Origin: Candidatus Nomurabacteria bacterium CG_4_9_14_0_2_um_filter_32_10
Lineage (GTDB): Bacteria; Patescibacteriota; Minisyncoccia; Phycocordibacterales; UBA9973
Assembly: GCA_002788475.1 (NCBI GenBank)
Contig: PFRK01000012.1
Coordinates: forward strand, 1 to 20,025
Direction of reading: 5' to 3'
DNA: 20,025 bases
Within the stretch, counting starts at the first letter, position 1. Each line of letters begins with the position of its first letter. Below the pieces are notes generated by a model. It saw nothing but the letters and a program-made list of their open reading frames with translations. It searched no databases and was not told the DNA's origin. A program made the translations under genes and the position numbers. Shown here one piece after another: positions 1-6,364 of this stretch.

Positions 1-1393
1 CATTTACCCATTTTGAAATAAGTGCTAATGGTGATTCTCCATTATCCGTTGGTTTATAATTTTTTACTTCTGGCAATTTTACAGGTAAATCTTTTTCGGG
101 AACTACTATAATTCCACATTTCTTACAATTAACTAAGGGTATAGGTTCACCCCAATAATGCTGACGAGAAAATACCCAATCTCGCAATTTAAATTTGGTA
201 ACCATTTTTCCACCAACTTTTTCTGTAATTTCTTTCGCATCAACAAGTGGTCTGTCTATTATCGATAAATTATATTTTTCAGCAAATTCTCTATCACGAA
301 TGTCATGCACAGGTACTGCCATTACAGCTCCTGTACCATATTCAGGTAAAACATAATCTGCAATCCATATAGGAATTTCCTCATTATTTGCAGGATTAAT
401 AGCTTTAAGACCTTTTAATTCAACTCCAGTTTTCCCCTTGTTTTCTCGCATTCTTTCTAATTCTGATTCTTTTTTAACTTTTTGAATATATTCTTCAACT
501 TCACTCCAATTCGTAATTCGTAATTTCAAATTGTTAATTAACTCATGTTCTGGTGCAAGTACAACATAAGTCACACCAAAAATAGTATCTGCACGAGTGG
601 TAAAAACAGAAACAGCTTCTAGCTTTTGGCTTTTAGCTTTTAGCTTTAAATCCGTATTTTTTTTATTAAAGCTAGCTCCACTATCAGCTATAAGCTGAAA
701 GCTAATTAGACTCCCCTCAGACTTCCCTATCCAATTTCTTTGTTGAGTTTTTACACGCTCTGGATAATCTACTAAGTCTAAACCTTTATCAAGCCTATCT
801 GCATATTTTGTAATAGCTAACATCCACTGTTCTTTCTCTCTTTTTTCTGTGGAGTTCCCGCAACGATCACACTTACCACTTACTACCTCTTCATTAGCTA
901 AACCAATCTTACAACTTGGACACCAATTTATTTCACTTTTTGATTTATAAGCCAATCCCTTTTTAAAAAGTTGTAAAAATATCCATTGAGTCCATCTATA
1001 ATATTTCGGATCGGTTGTGTTTACTTCCCGAGACCAATCAAAAGAAAATCCAAGTTCTTTCAATTGTCTTCTAAATGTATCTGTATTTTTCTTTGTGACG
1101 ACAGCCGGCCTTTTACCAGTTTTAATAGCATAATTTTCAGTCGGTAAACCAAAAGCATCCCATCCAATAGGATACAAAACATTATACCCTTCCATTCTGC
1201 GCTTACGTGAAATAATATCCATAGCAGTATTACTACGAATATGCCCCACATGGAGGCCATCACCAGACGGATATGGAAATTCAATTAGAGAATAAAACTT
1301 TTTTCCTTTACCATTTTTCGCCTGATAAATTTTTTTCTTTTCCCATTCTTTCTGGATTTTTGATTCTATTTTCTTATGGTCGTAATCTTTCAT
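1..1393 (-). CDS. leuS: Leucyl-tRNA synthetase, N-terminal 464 residues (cut by window edge)
   Basis: Class I aminoacyl-tRNA synthetase that charges tRNA-Leu in the cytoplasm. The reading frame is open from ATG at 1393 to the window edge, so the C-terminal part, including the KMSKS loop and anticodon-binding domain, lies outside. Visible features in order: a HIGH-type motif HVGH after FPYPSG (about residues 35-45), a zinc knuckle with two CxxC pairs (CPSCKIG, later CDRCGN), the CP1 editing domain entry NWIGKSEG, the editing motif VFTTRADT, the GTGAVMAVPVHD segment, and LRDWVFSRQHYWGEPIP returning to the catalytic core. Between SEG and VFTTRADT sits an AGCT-rich repeat that lengthens this loop (see the repeat entry). 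The upstream membrane-protein gene stops 36 bp away, so the two are probably co-transcribed. No clear Shine-Dalgarno sequence is seen; another AGCT-type repeat lies just before the start. Confidence 0.96.
   Translation of the reverse strand, partial: MKDYDHKKIESKIQKEWEKKKIYQAKNGKGKKFYSLIEFPYPSGDGLHVGHIRSNTAMDIISRKRRMEGYNVLYPIGWDAFGLPTENYAIKTGKRPAVVTKKNTDTFRRQLKELGFSFDWSREVNTTDPKYYRWTQWIFLQLFKKGLAYKSKSEINWCPSCKIGLANEEVVSGKCDRCGNSTEKREKEQWMLAITKYADRLDKGLDLVDYPERVKTQQRNWIGKSEGSLISFQLIADSGASFNKKNTDLKLKAKSQKLEAVSVFTTRADTIFGVTYVVLAPEHELINNLKLRITNWSEVEEYIQKVKKESELERMRENKGKTGVELKGLKAINPANNEEIPIWIADYVLPEYGTGAVMAVPVHDIRDREFAEKYNLSIIDRPLVDAKEITEKVGGKMVTKFKLRDWVFSRQHYWGEPIPLVNCKKCGIIVVPEKDLPVKLPEVKNYKPTDNGESPLALISKWVN
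614..707. repeat. AGCT-rich inverted repeat read in frame inside leuS
   Basis: The stretch 614-650 holds spaced AGCT words (AGCTTTTGGC, TTTTAGCTTTTAGCTTT) and 668-707 holds the same words in the other orientation (AAAGCTAGCT, ATCAGCTATAAGCTGAAAGCT). The two halves can pair partly as a hairpin. In leuS they encode roughly QLIADSGASF and LKLKAKSQKLEA, at about residues 230-260, where LeuRS proteins normally have a shorter link between the SEG and VFTTRxDT motifs. Similar AGCT words lie just upstream of the leuS and transketolase-C start codons. Confidence 0.7.
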
Positions 1394-1403
1394 CACTTTT
1401 TCT

Positions 1404-1434
1404 AAAAGCTAACAGCTAAAACCTATAAGCTATT
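1404..1434. repeat. AGCT-type repeat in the junction before leuS
   Basis: It contains AAAAGCTAACAGCTAAAAC and CTATAAGCTAT, and overlaps the stop codon of the upstream membrane-protein gene. Read on the minus strand it ends in TAGCTTTTAGAAAA shortly before the leuS ATG. The junction in front of transketolase-C has nearly the same words in the same place relative to the start codon. Confidence 0.6.
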
Positions 1435-2452
1435 GAAGTGGTTTTGGATAAGGAGGATAAATATCTTTATCTATTGTTCGTTCAAAACAAGTTCGGCCTA
1501 TTTGATGATCCCAAGATTCATTTGTTCCTCCACCCGGATAAGGATAAGATGTCGTAGCTACATCCTTAGTACCATAACCCATCATAGGTATCACTCCATT
1601 TTCACTATATTCTCTCCAACCTTTTGGTATAGGTAATGCAAAAGTTGCACAAAGTTCAAATTTTAAATTATCTTTTACGGCATACTCATAAACATTTCCC
1701 TTCTCAAATTCTGGATCAACAGGTAAATAATATCCTGAAAGAGGATTAGAAAGATCAGAAAGTTTCTCGGGTAATTTTTCTTTTTGTTGCCAGTAATTAA
1801 TGACTTGATATTGTATATTTTGAAGATCATTTACTCTTCTATCATCTAAACGAAGCAATCTCTGAGTAGCTGGACTTCCCATAATAGAAAAACTATAAAA
1901 AACAGCTCCTGCAACCAAAATAATACTGAAAGTTGAAAAGATTACACCACTTCTAATTTTAAAACCAAATATCTTATTATCTAAAAGATCAAAAATATAA
2001 TACTTACCGACAACTGCAGCTGTTATCAGTACTACAATAACTTTTAAAATGAATCGAGTCGTAATTTCACCAGAAATAAAATATCTAATTAATGCTACTA
2101 GATCCACTAACAAAACTATGGAAGAAAGAAATAAAATAATATATATAACCCACTTTCTTACAATTTCATCTACATGCCCCATTTCTCCACGAGAAAATTT
2201 TTTCCAAAAATAAGACACGATGAGAAAAATTGGAAAGAAAATTATAAGTGTGGCGAGAGCCATTCGGATGCCTTCAAAATCGTATGAGGAATATCCATAC
2301 TGATAAATTGAATTTAAAACATCAGGATACTGTTTATTTAGTGTTCCAAAAACAAGATTAAGGAATGATGTTACAGAAGTTATTAATGTTATTAATAATC
2401 CTAAACATAAAAAGAAAAACCCTACACTTAATTTTGGTTTATTTATTTCCAT
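1430..2452 (-). CDS. Polytopic membrane protein, DUF5671-like, with extracytoplasmic C-terminal domain
   Basis: 340 residues. The N-terminal half has about five hydrophobic segments (roughly residues 12-33, 62-84, 100-123, 134-152, 168-190), resembling the DUF5671 membrane domain common in Parcubacteria. After the last segment comes a soluble part of about 145 residues beginning RLDDRRVNDLQNIQYQVINYWQQKEKLPEKLSDL, with a later LPVDPEFEKGNVYEYAV stretch. This recalls the C-terminal domains of type IV pilin-like proteins and is probably outside the membrane. Function is unknown. The start at 2452 is supported by an extended -10 element six bases upstream (leaderless arrangement). The gene precedes leuS and is probably transcribed with it. 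Upstream lies a cluster of three structured repeats. The family assignment is from pattern memory, not a search. Confidence 0.8.
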   Translation of the reverse strand: MEINKPKLSVGFFFLCLGLLITLITSVTSFLNLVFGTLNKQYPDVLNSIYQYGYSSYDFEGIRMALATLIIFFPIFLIVSYFWKKFSRGEMGHVDEIVRKWVIYIILFLSSIVLLVDLVALIRYFISGEITTRFILKVIVVLITAAVVGKYYIFDLLDNKIFGFKIRSGVIFSTFSIILVAGAVFYSFSIMGSPATQRLLRLDDRRVNDLQNIQYQVINYWQQKEKLPEKLSDLSNPLSGYYLPVDPEFEKGNVYEYAVKDNLKFELCATFALPIPKGWREYSENGVIPMMGYGTKDVATTSYPYPGGGTNESWDHQIGRTCFERTIDKDIYPPYPKPLQ

Positions 2453-2458
2453 ATTTAT

Positions 2459-2467
2459 ATTATAACA
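2459..2467 (-). promoter_or_regulatory. Extended -10 promoter of the membrane-protein gene (leaderless)
   Basis: On the minus strand this reads TGT-TATAAT, followed by six bases and then the ATG at 2452. Transcription would start at or within a base or two of the start codon, so no Shine-Dalgarno is available. Confidence 0.65.
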
Positions 2468-2478
2468 TATTTATCTTA

Positions 2479-2567
2479 AGAAAAAAGAGCGAATATCAAA
2501 AATTTTCTGGCGGACAAAACGAAGCCAGTGCCCGCAGGCGAAAACTTTTATATTCGTTCTTTTTTCT
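2479..2567. repeat. Structured hairpin element A (long-armed)
   Basis: Outer arms 2479-2496 and 2550-2567 pair over 18 bp with one G-T pair. Inner arms 2498-2507 and 2540-2549 pair over 10 bp with one mismatch, and a single base at 2497 is bulged. The core 2508-2539 holds CTGGC/GCCAG and GCGG/CCGC pairings that overlap, so a pseudoknot-like fold is possible. The inner arms AAAAATTTTC/GAAAACTTTT resemble those of elements C' and D, so A may be a distant member of that family. Part of the 311-bp gap between two minus-strand genes. Confidence 0.65.
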
Positions 2568-2673
2568 AGAAAATCTAAAATAGTGCTTTTTTCGTCATAC
2601 GCAATATTAATTTTATAAACCACATTCAGGTTCGAGTGCGAGACGTGAAAAAGCAGCTATTTTGGATTTTCTA
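2567..2673. repeat. Structured hairpin element B (family I, intergenic copy)
   Basis: 107 nt with a 17-bp outer stem (2567-2583 with 2657-2673, one T-G pair). It continues as TGCTTTTT/AAAAAGCA and CGTC/GACG with small bulges, then CGCA/TGCG, then a loop containing AACC-ACATTCA-GGTT. A second copy of exactly the same length lies at 3298-3404 inside the neighbouring methyltransferase gene. The 79-nt central parts differ at 10 positions, six of which form three compensatory pairs. Confidence 0.85.
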
Positions 2674-2674
2674 A

Positions 2675-2772
2675 AAATCATAAAAATTAAAAGATTTCAA
2701 GAGTCGTGTTGGTCCCCTGTCCTTATGACTCCGAGGGCGAAGGCTCAGAAATCTTTTGAATTTTTATGATTT
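2675..2772. repeat. Structured hairpin element C (family II)
   Basis: Arms 2675-2698 and 2748-2772 pair over 24 bp with one bulged G. The core (2699-2747) reads AAGAGTCGTG, then GGTCCCC, a GTC-CTTAT-GAC hairpin, CCGAGGGCGAAGG and CTCA. GAG/CTC and CCCT/AGGG can pair around the hairpin. The 3' arm overlaps the last codons and stop of the methyltransferase gene. A close copy of the core lies upstream of gap (13529-13624). Confidence 0.8.
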
Positions 2773-3798
2773 CCAAATAGCAGTATTAGAAAGTGAAATA
2801 ACACGATTGTTTAATTTTTCTAATAAACAAAGTTCGCCAGATGAGGTTTCTCCTTTTAAACCAGACATCGCACTCTCTAAAGCATAACCCAATGATAAAG
2901 AAGAATAATCTGTAGCATAAGAATTTAAAATAACAAAAAGTGGCTTATCACTCAAAATCTTTCGCACTTGTGAAAGAAGTTTTGGTAAATCTTTTTCTAT
3001 ATCCCAAGTCTCCCCTTTTGGTCCACGACCAAATTTAGGAGGATCCATAATAACTGCGTCATATTTATTCCCTCTTTTAATTTCACGTTCCAAAAATTTC
3101 ATAACATCATCACAAATAATTCTCATCGGCATTTTTTCCAAACCCAAATGACTATTAAGTTTTTGATTTTCTTTTGCCCACTCTATGGATGTTTTAGAGG
3201 CATCTATATGTGTAATTTCTGCGCCTGCACGTAAAGCAAATAAACTAGCCACTCCAGTGTAGCCAAAAAGATTTAAAAATTTAATTTTGGGAACTTCAAA
3301 AGATTCTAAAGAAGTGCTTTCTTCGGCATACGCAATATTAGTTTCGTTAACCACATTCAGGTTCGAGTGCGAGCCGTGAGAAAGCAGCTTCTTTGGAATC
3401 TTTTTTGAATCTAAAAAATTGGAAGAAGCGAAGATTTTCTCACCTATTTTTTCTTCTATAAAATCCCAATGGCTAGCTTGTTCTGGAAAAAAACCTAAAT
3501 GTCTAAAAGGCGTAGGCGAAGCTAAAAATTTGATACCCTTGTATGACATTTCCCAATTTTTATCTATTTTATTTTTCATTTTCCAACCTTTGACCGCACC
3601 AGTCTTTGAACTCCAAAATTTGCCGTCTGCCTTTGCCCAATTATCTTTCATTCCCAATGCCTTCGGCCAAACAGCACCTTCATAGGGACGTATAAAAGTA
3701 TAAGGACCAAATTTTTCCAATTTCTCCCCTCCACCTGTATCTAAAAGCTCGTAATCATCAAAATCTTTTGGATTTTTTAAATAAAAAAGTTTAATCAT
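2764..3798 (-). CDS. Class I SAM-dependent methyltransferase (RlmI/COG1092-like)
   Basis: 344 residues; probably an RNA or protein methyltransferase using S-adenosylmethionine. The Rossmann fold begins at KFLNLFGYTGVASLFAL (SAM-binding motif I), followed by ITHIDASKTSIEWAKEN (acidic motif II) and DAVIMDPPKFGRGPKGE (motif IV, DPPxF/RGP), typical of the COG1092 / PF10672-like enzymes. The N-terminal part contains LGFFPEQASHWDF, also characteristic. The usual N-terminal PUA domain is not evident. About 36 residues (132-167, KKIPKKLL to TSLESFE) between the FPEQ region and motif I are encoded by structured repeat B' and look like an in-frame insertion. The start overlaps the ychF stop by four bases (ATGA type), so translational coupling is likely. 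The substrate cannot be told from sequence. Confidence 0.88.
   Translation of the reverse strand: MIKLFYLKNPKDFDDYELLDTGGGEKLEKFGPYTFIRPYEGAVWPKALGMKDNWAKADGKFWSSKTGAVKGWKMKNKIDKNWEMSYKGIKFLASPTPFRHLGFFPEQASHWDFIEEKIGEKIFASSNFLDSKKIPKKLLSHGSHSNLNVVNETNIAYAEESTSLESFEVPKIKFLNLFGYTGVASLFALRAGAEITHIDASKTSIEWAKENQKLNSHLGLEKMPMRIICDDVMKFLEREIKRGNKYDAVIMDPPKFGRGPKGETWDIEKDLPKLLSQVRKILSDKPLFVILNSYATDYSSLSLGYALESAMSGLKGETSSGELCLLEKLNNRVISLSNTAIWKS
3298..3404. repeat. Structured hairpin element B' (family I, in-frame copy)
   Basis: 107 nt, the second copy of element B, lying wholly inside the methyltransferase gene. Arms 3298-3314 and 3388-3404 pair over 17 bp with one T-G pair at the same place as in B. 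Inner stems are TGCTTTCT/AGAAAGCA and CGGC/GCCG, where B has TGCTTTTT/AAAAAGCA and CGTC/GACG, so both sides of the stem changed together. The loop ATACGCAATATTA and CCACATTCAGGTTCGAG are unchanged. It is translated without a stop on the minus strand. Confidence 0.88.
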
Positions 3799-4784
3799 AT
3801 TAAAAATTCTATCACATCTCCATCCTTAACAATATAGTCTTTACCTTCTGTACGAACCCAACCTTTCTCTTTTGCTTTTACGAAAGAACCTGCTTCTATA
3901 AGTTTCTCATAAGCCACCACTTCTGCTCTAATAAATTTATCACGAAAATCAGTGTGTATAGCCATACCAGCTACCGGCGCCGTAGAACCAATTTTAATCG
4001 TCCAAGCTCGAGTTTCATCTTCTCCAGTCGTTAAAAATGTTTCCAATCCTAAAAGTTCATAACTTTTTTTAATTAAATCATCAAGTCCTTTTTCAAAAAC
4101 TGGATCTACTTTTACAAATAACCCCGGAGGCGTTGCCTCCGTATTTTCATTTACCTCAGAAGTATTCAGAACATACAACATCGGTTTTAAAGTTAATAAA
4201 TTTAATGACTTTATTTTTAATTTTTCATCATCATTTAAATTTGCTTCAGTAGCTATCTTCCCTTCTTCAAAAACTTTTCCTAATTTTTTTAAAATATTTT
4301 CTTCAACTATTGCCTCTTTGTCTCCTTTTTTTACATCTTTATTTAAATTTAAAATTCTTTTCGAAACAGTTTCCATATCAGCCAAAACTAATTCCAGATT
4401 TATAACTCCAATATCTTGCATTGGATCAACTTTATTAGCCACATGAATAACCGAATTATCTTCAAAAATTCGCACCACATGAGCGATAGCATCAACTTCT
4501 CGAATATTAGTTAAAAATTTATTTCCTAGACCTTCACCCTTAGAAGCACCAGCCACTAAACCAGCAATATCAACAAATTCAACCACTGCTGGTATAGTTT
4601 TTTTAGACTTAGATATTTCAGAAAGTTTAGCTAAACGCTCATCTGGCACAGGAACAATTCCTACAGACGGATCAATGGTACAAAAAGGATAATTTTCCGC
4701 CGGCACACTTTTCTTAGTAAGTGCATTAAAGAGAGTCGATTTCCCGACATTTGGTAAACCTACAATTCCGATAGATAAAGACAT
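3795..4784 (-). CDS. ychF: Redox-regulated ATPase/GTPase YchF (OLA1 family)
   Basis: 329-residue Obg-family P-loop ATPase that associates with ribosomes. Visible motifs: GLPNVGKSTLFNALT (G1), the switch region around NYPFCTIDPSVGIVPVPD, DIAGLVAGASKGEGLGNKFL (G3, then the family signature), and NKV-type residues further on. The C-terminal TGS domain reads TFLTTGEDETRAWTIKIGSTAPVAGMAIHTDF through RTEGKDYIVKDGDVIEF. The protein is about 30-35 residues shorter than usual bacterial YchF (near 360). The segment between MLYVLNTSE and LDDLIKKSYELLGL is compressed, and it contains the residues TEATPPG encoded by a perfect 7-bp hairpin (4125-4141). The start is supported by an extended -10 six bases upstream. 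It overlaps the downstream methyltransferase gene, forming a two-gene operon. Confidence 0.96.
   Translation of the reverse strand: MSLSIGIVGLPNVGKSTLFNALTKKSVPAENYPFCTIDPSVGIVPVPDERLAKLSEISKSKKTIPAVVEFVDIAGLVAGASKGEGLGNKFLTNIREVDAIAHVVRIFEDNSVIHVANKVDPMQDIGVINLELVLADMETVSKRILNLNKDVKKGDKEAIVEENILKKLGKVFEEGKIATEANLNDDEKLKIKSLNLLTLKPMLYVLNTSEVNENTEATPPGLFVKVDPVFEKGLDDLIKKSYELLGLETFLTTGEDETRAWTIKIGSTAPVAGMAIHTDFRDKFIRAEVVAYEKLIEAGSFVKAKEKGWVRTEGKDYIVKDGDVIEFLI
4125..4141. repeat. ychF: GC-rich hairpin read in frame inside ychF
   Basis: A perfect 7-bp inverted repeat, CGGAGGC-GTT-GCCTCCG, in otherwise AT-rich coding sequence. It encodes part of TEATPPG at about residues 215-221, in the region where this YchF departs from the usual family layout. 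Confidence 0.6.
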
Positions 4785-4790
4785 AACAAA

Positions 4791-4799
4791 AATATAGCA
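4791..4799 (-). promoter_or_regulatory. ychF: Extended -10 promoter of ychF (leaderless)
   Basis: The minus strand reads TGC-TATATT, six bases, then ATG at 4784. A weak -35-like ATGACT lies roughly 17 bases further upstream. Confidence 0.55.
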
Positions 4800-4835
4800 A
4801 AATAAGCTAAAAAAGTCATTTAATTCGATTACACC

Positions 4836-6323
4836 CTATCCATCTATTATTTCAAAATCGTTTTCATTTGTTTCTAAAGTAGGTTTTCTATTGCGATTAC
4901 GAACAAAATAAGCTGCACTTGTCCCAATTCCTAGAAAAGCAATCAAGCCAAATATTCCATATTTAAAATTATCTTTTACATTGACATCACTTTTTATAAC
5001 TTCCGCTGATAGATTATCTACTAGCCCGTTTAGACCTGTACTAGAAGATGCCATTTTTTTTATTTCTATATTATTTCCAGCTACATCAGCTATATTAAAA
5101 GTATTATCAACAGGTTCCGATACAGCCACTTTCGGTTGAGTATAATTTTTTGCTAAAACTTTAACTGGTTCAATAAAAGATAAATAATCAAACACCACTT
5201 CTCCTTGTGAATTTAATAATCTCAAAGTACTTTCATCTCCTAAAGAAAAATTAGTAATTTTAGAAGAAATAATTATCTTGTTTTTTGGTTTCAAAATTGA
5301 ATTTTTAGGAAAAACAAACTTCTTCCAATTACTTAAAAGAATCCAATTTGAAATATCTGCCTCAAAAGAAGTATTATTCGAAATTTCAACAAAAAAATCT
5401 TTCTCATCACCAACTCTAGATATTAAAATATCTGCTGGTACGACTTTCAACGTAATTTTATCAGACGTCTCTGGTTCTAAAGAAAGATAACTTTTATAGC
5501 ATTCCAGAGTAACAATATATTCTCCTTCATAATAATAAATATGGGTAAATTTTTTGGGTATAGGATACATTTTTCCTGTTTCTTCTGAATTACCATCACC
5601 AAAATTCCAAAAATATTTTCCACAAGAATTCTCGGGAACTGTGTTGTTTACTGTAAATTCAACCGGAACTCCAACAAAAGCAGGTGATTTAACAATAATT
5701 TTTATTTTATTAACAAGTAATTTTTGAATAGTCTCTACATCATTTTTCTTACTAGAAGAATCACTAGTTGTACCACTATCACTATTATCATCATCATTAT
5801 TACCATCCCCATTATCTCCTGATGAAGTTTGATTTTCTGCCCCAGGGGTAGGTGTACTAGGAATTAATGAACCACTTAAAGAATTTTCATCACCAGATCC
5901 TCCAGCAGCAGAAGTATAAGATACTGAATCTAAAGGTAAATTTTTATCTCCATTATTTATTTCAATAGTGGCCGACTCATTTGGTAAACTAAAACTAGAA
6001 GTAAATAAATTTCCAGAATCTCCCCATCTAGAAGTAAAAGCAGAAATTTGTGAAGTTGGCACTATAATTCCATATTCACCTTCATTTAAAATTTGAGAAC
6101 CAGAATATTTAATAATCCCATGGTTAGAAGTTGAATTACTGATAAAAAGTTTTAAGGTAGTAATATCAACATCAGTACTATCCCCATTATAAATTTCAAC
6201 CCAATCAATGTCAGCACCGTCTAAATCATACATAAATTCATTAATAATTGGACTAGCAAAAACAAGATTATACGAAAACAAAAAAACAAATCCAAATAAA
6301 ACTAAAATTATCTTTTTTAACAT
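4836..6323 (-). CDS. Secreted, membrane-anchored lamin-tail-domain / PKD protein
   Basis: 495 residues. A signal peptide (about 1-23, ending LVFA before SPIINEFMYD) exports it. Residues about 24-145 form a lamin-tail domain: IINEFMYD, DWVEIYNGDSTDVDI, GIIVPTSQ, SLPNESATIEI. A low-complexity Gly/Asp/Asn/Ser linker follows (about 150-195), then a PKD-type domain (about 207-297) with CGKYFWNFGDGNSEE and FTHIYYYEGEYIVTL. A second lamin-tail-like stretch follows (VEISNNTSFEADISNWIL onward, ending FDYLSF). Near the C-terminus a hydrophobic segment (about 450-470, YGIFGLIAFLGIGTSAAYFV) with a basic flank RNRNRK would anchor it in the membrane. It is probably a cell-surface protein, perhaps for adhesion or envelope structure; no catalytic motif is seen. 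It diverges from the PfkB gene. Confidence 0.88.
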   Translation of the reverse strand: MLKKIILVLFGFVFLFSYNLVFASPIINEFMYDLDGADIDWVEIYNGDSTDVDITTLKLFISNSTSNHGIIKYSGSQILNEGEYGIIVPTSQISAFTSRWGDSGNLFTSSFSLPNESATIEINNGDKNLPLDSVSYTSAAGGSGDENSLSGSLIPSTPTPGAENQTSSGDNGDGNNDDDNSDSGTTSDSSSKKNDVETIQKLLVNKIKIIVKSPAFVGVPVEFTVNNTVPENSCGKYFWNFGDGNSEETGKMYPIPKKFTHIYYYEGEYIVTLECYKSYLSLEPETSDKITLKVVPADILISRVGDEKDFFVEISNNTSFEADISNWILLSNWKKFVFPKNSILKPKNKIIISSKITNFSLGDESTLRLLNSQGEVVFDYLSFIEPVKVLAKNYTQPKVAVSEPVDNTFNIADVAGNNIEIKKMASSSTGLNGLVDNLSAEVIKSDVNVKDNFKYGIFGLIAFLGIGTSAAYFVRNRNRKPTLETNENDFEIIDG

Positions 6324-6349
6324 AAAGTTTTTTGAAAAAATTAATAATA

Positions 6350-6358
6350 TGATACAAT
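6350..6358 (+). promoter_or_regulatory. Extended -10 promoter of the PfkB kinase gene (leaderless)
   Basis: TGA-TACAAT is followed by six bases and the ATG at 6365. The short divergent gap (6324-6364) must also hold the signals for the lamin-tail gene. Confidence 0.6.
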
Positions 6359-6364
6359 AATATC

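Noticed and set aside
1060..1284. 74-residue frame within leuS
   Set aside because: It is an out-of-frame shadow; the leuS frame across the same bases carries clear synthetase motifs.
614..1434. CRISPR array from the repeated AGCT words
   Set aside because: The words are very short, irregularly spaced, in both orientations, with no unique spacers of constant length.
2618..2645. Possible tRNA-like T-arm (GGTTCGAGTGCGAG) in element B
   Set aside because: The flanks do not form a 5-bp T stem, and no acceptor, D or anticodon arm can be placed; the same bases fit the hairpin fold shared with B'.
2567..2673. Hammerhead or other known self-cleaving ribozyme in element B
   Set aside because: The minus strand has CTGAATG and GAAAC, but not the CUGAUGA core nor the three-stem arrangement a hammerhead needs.
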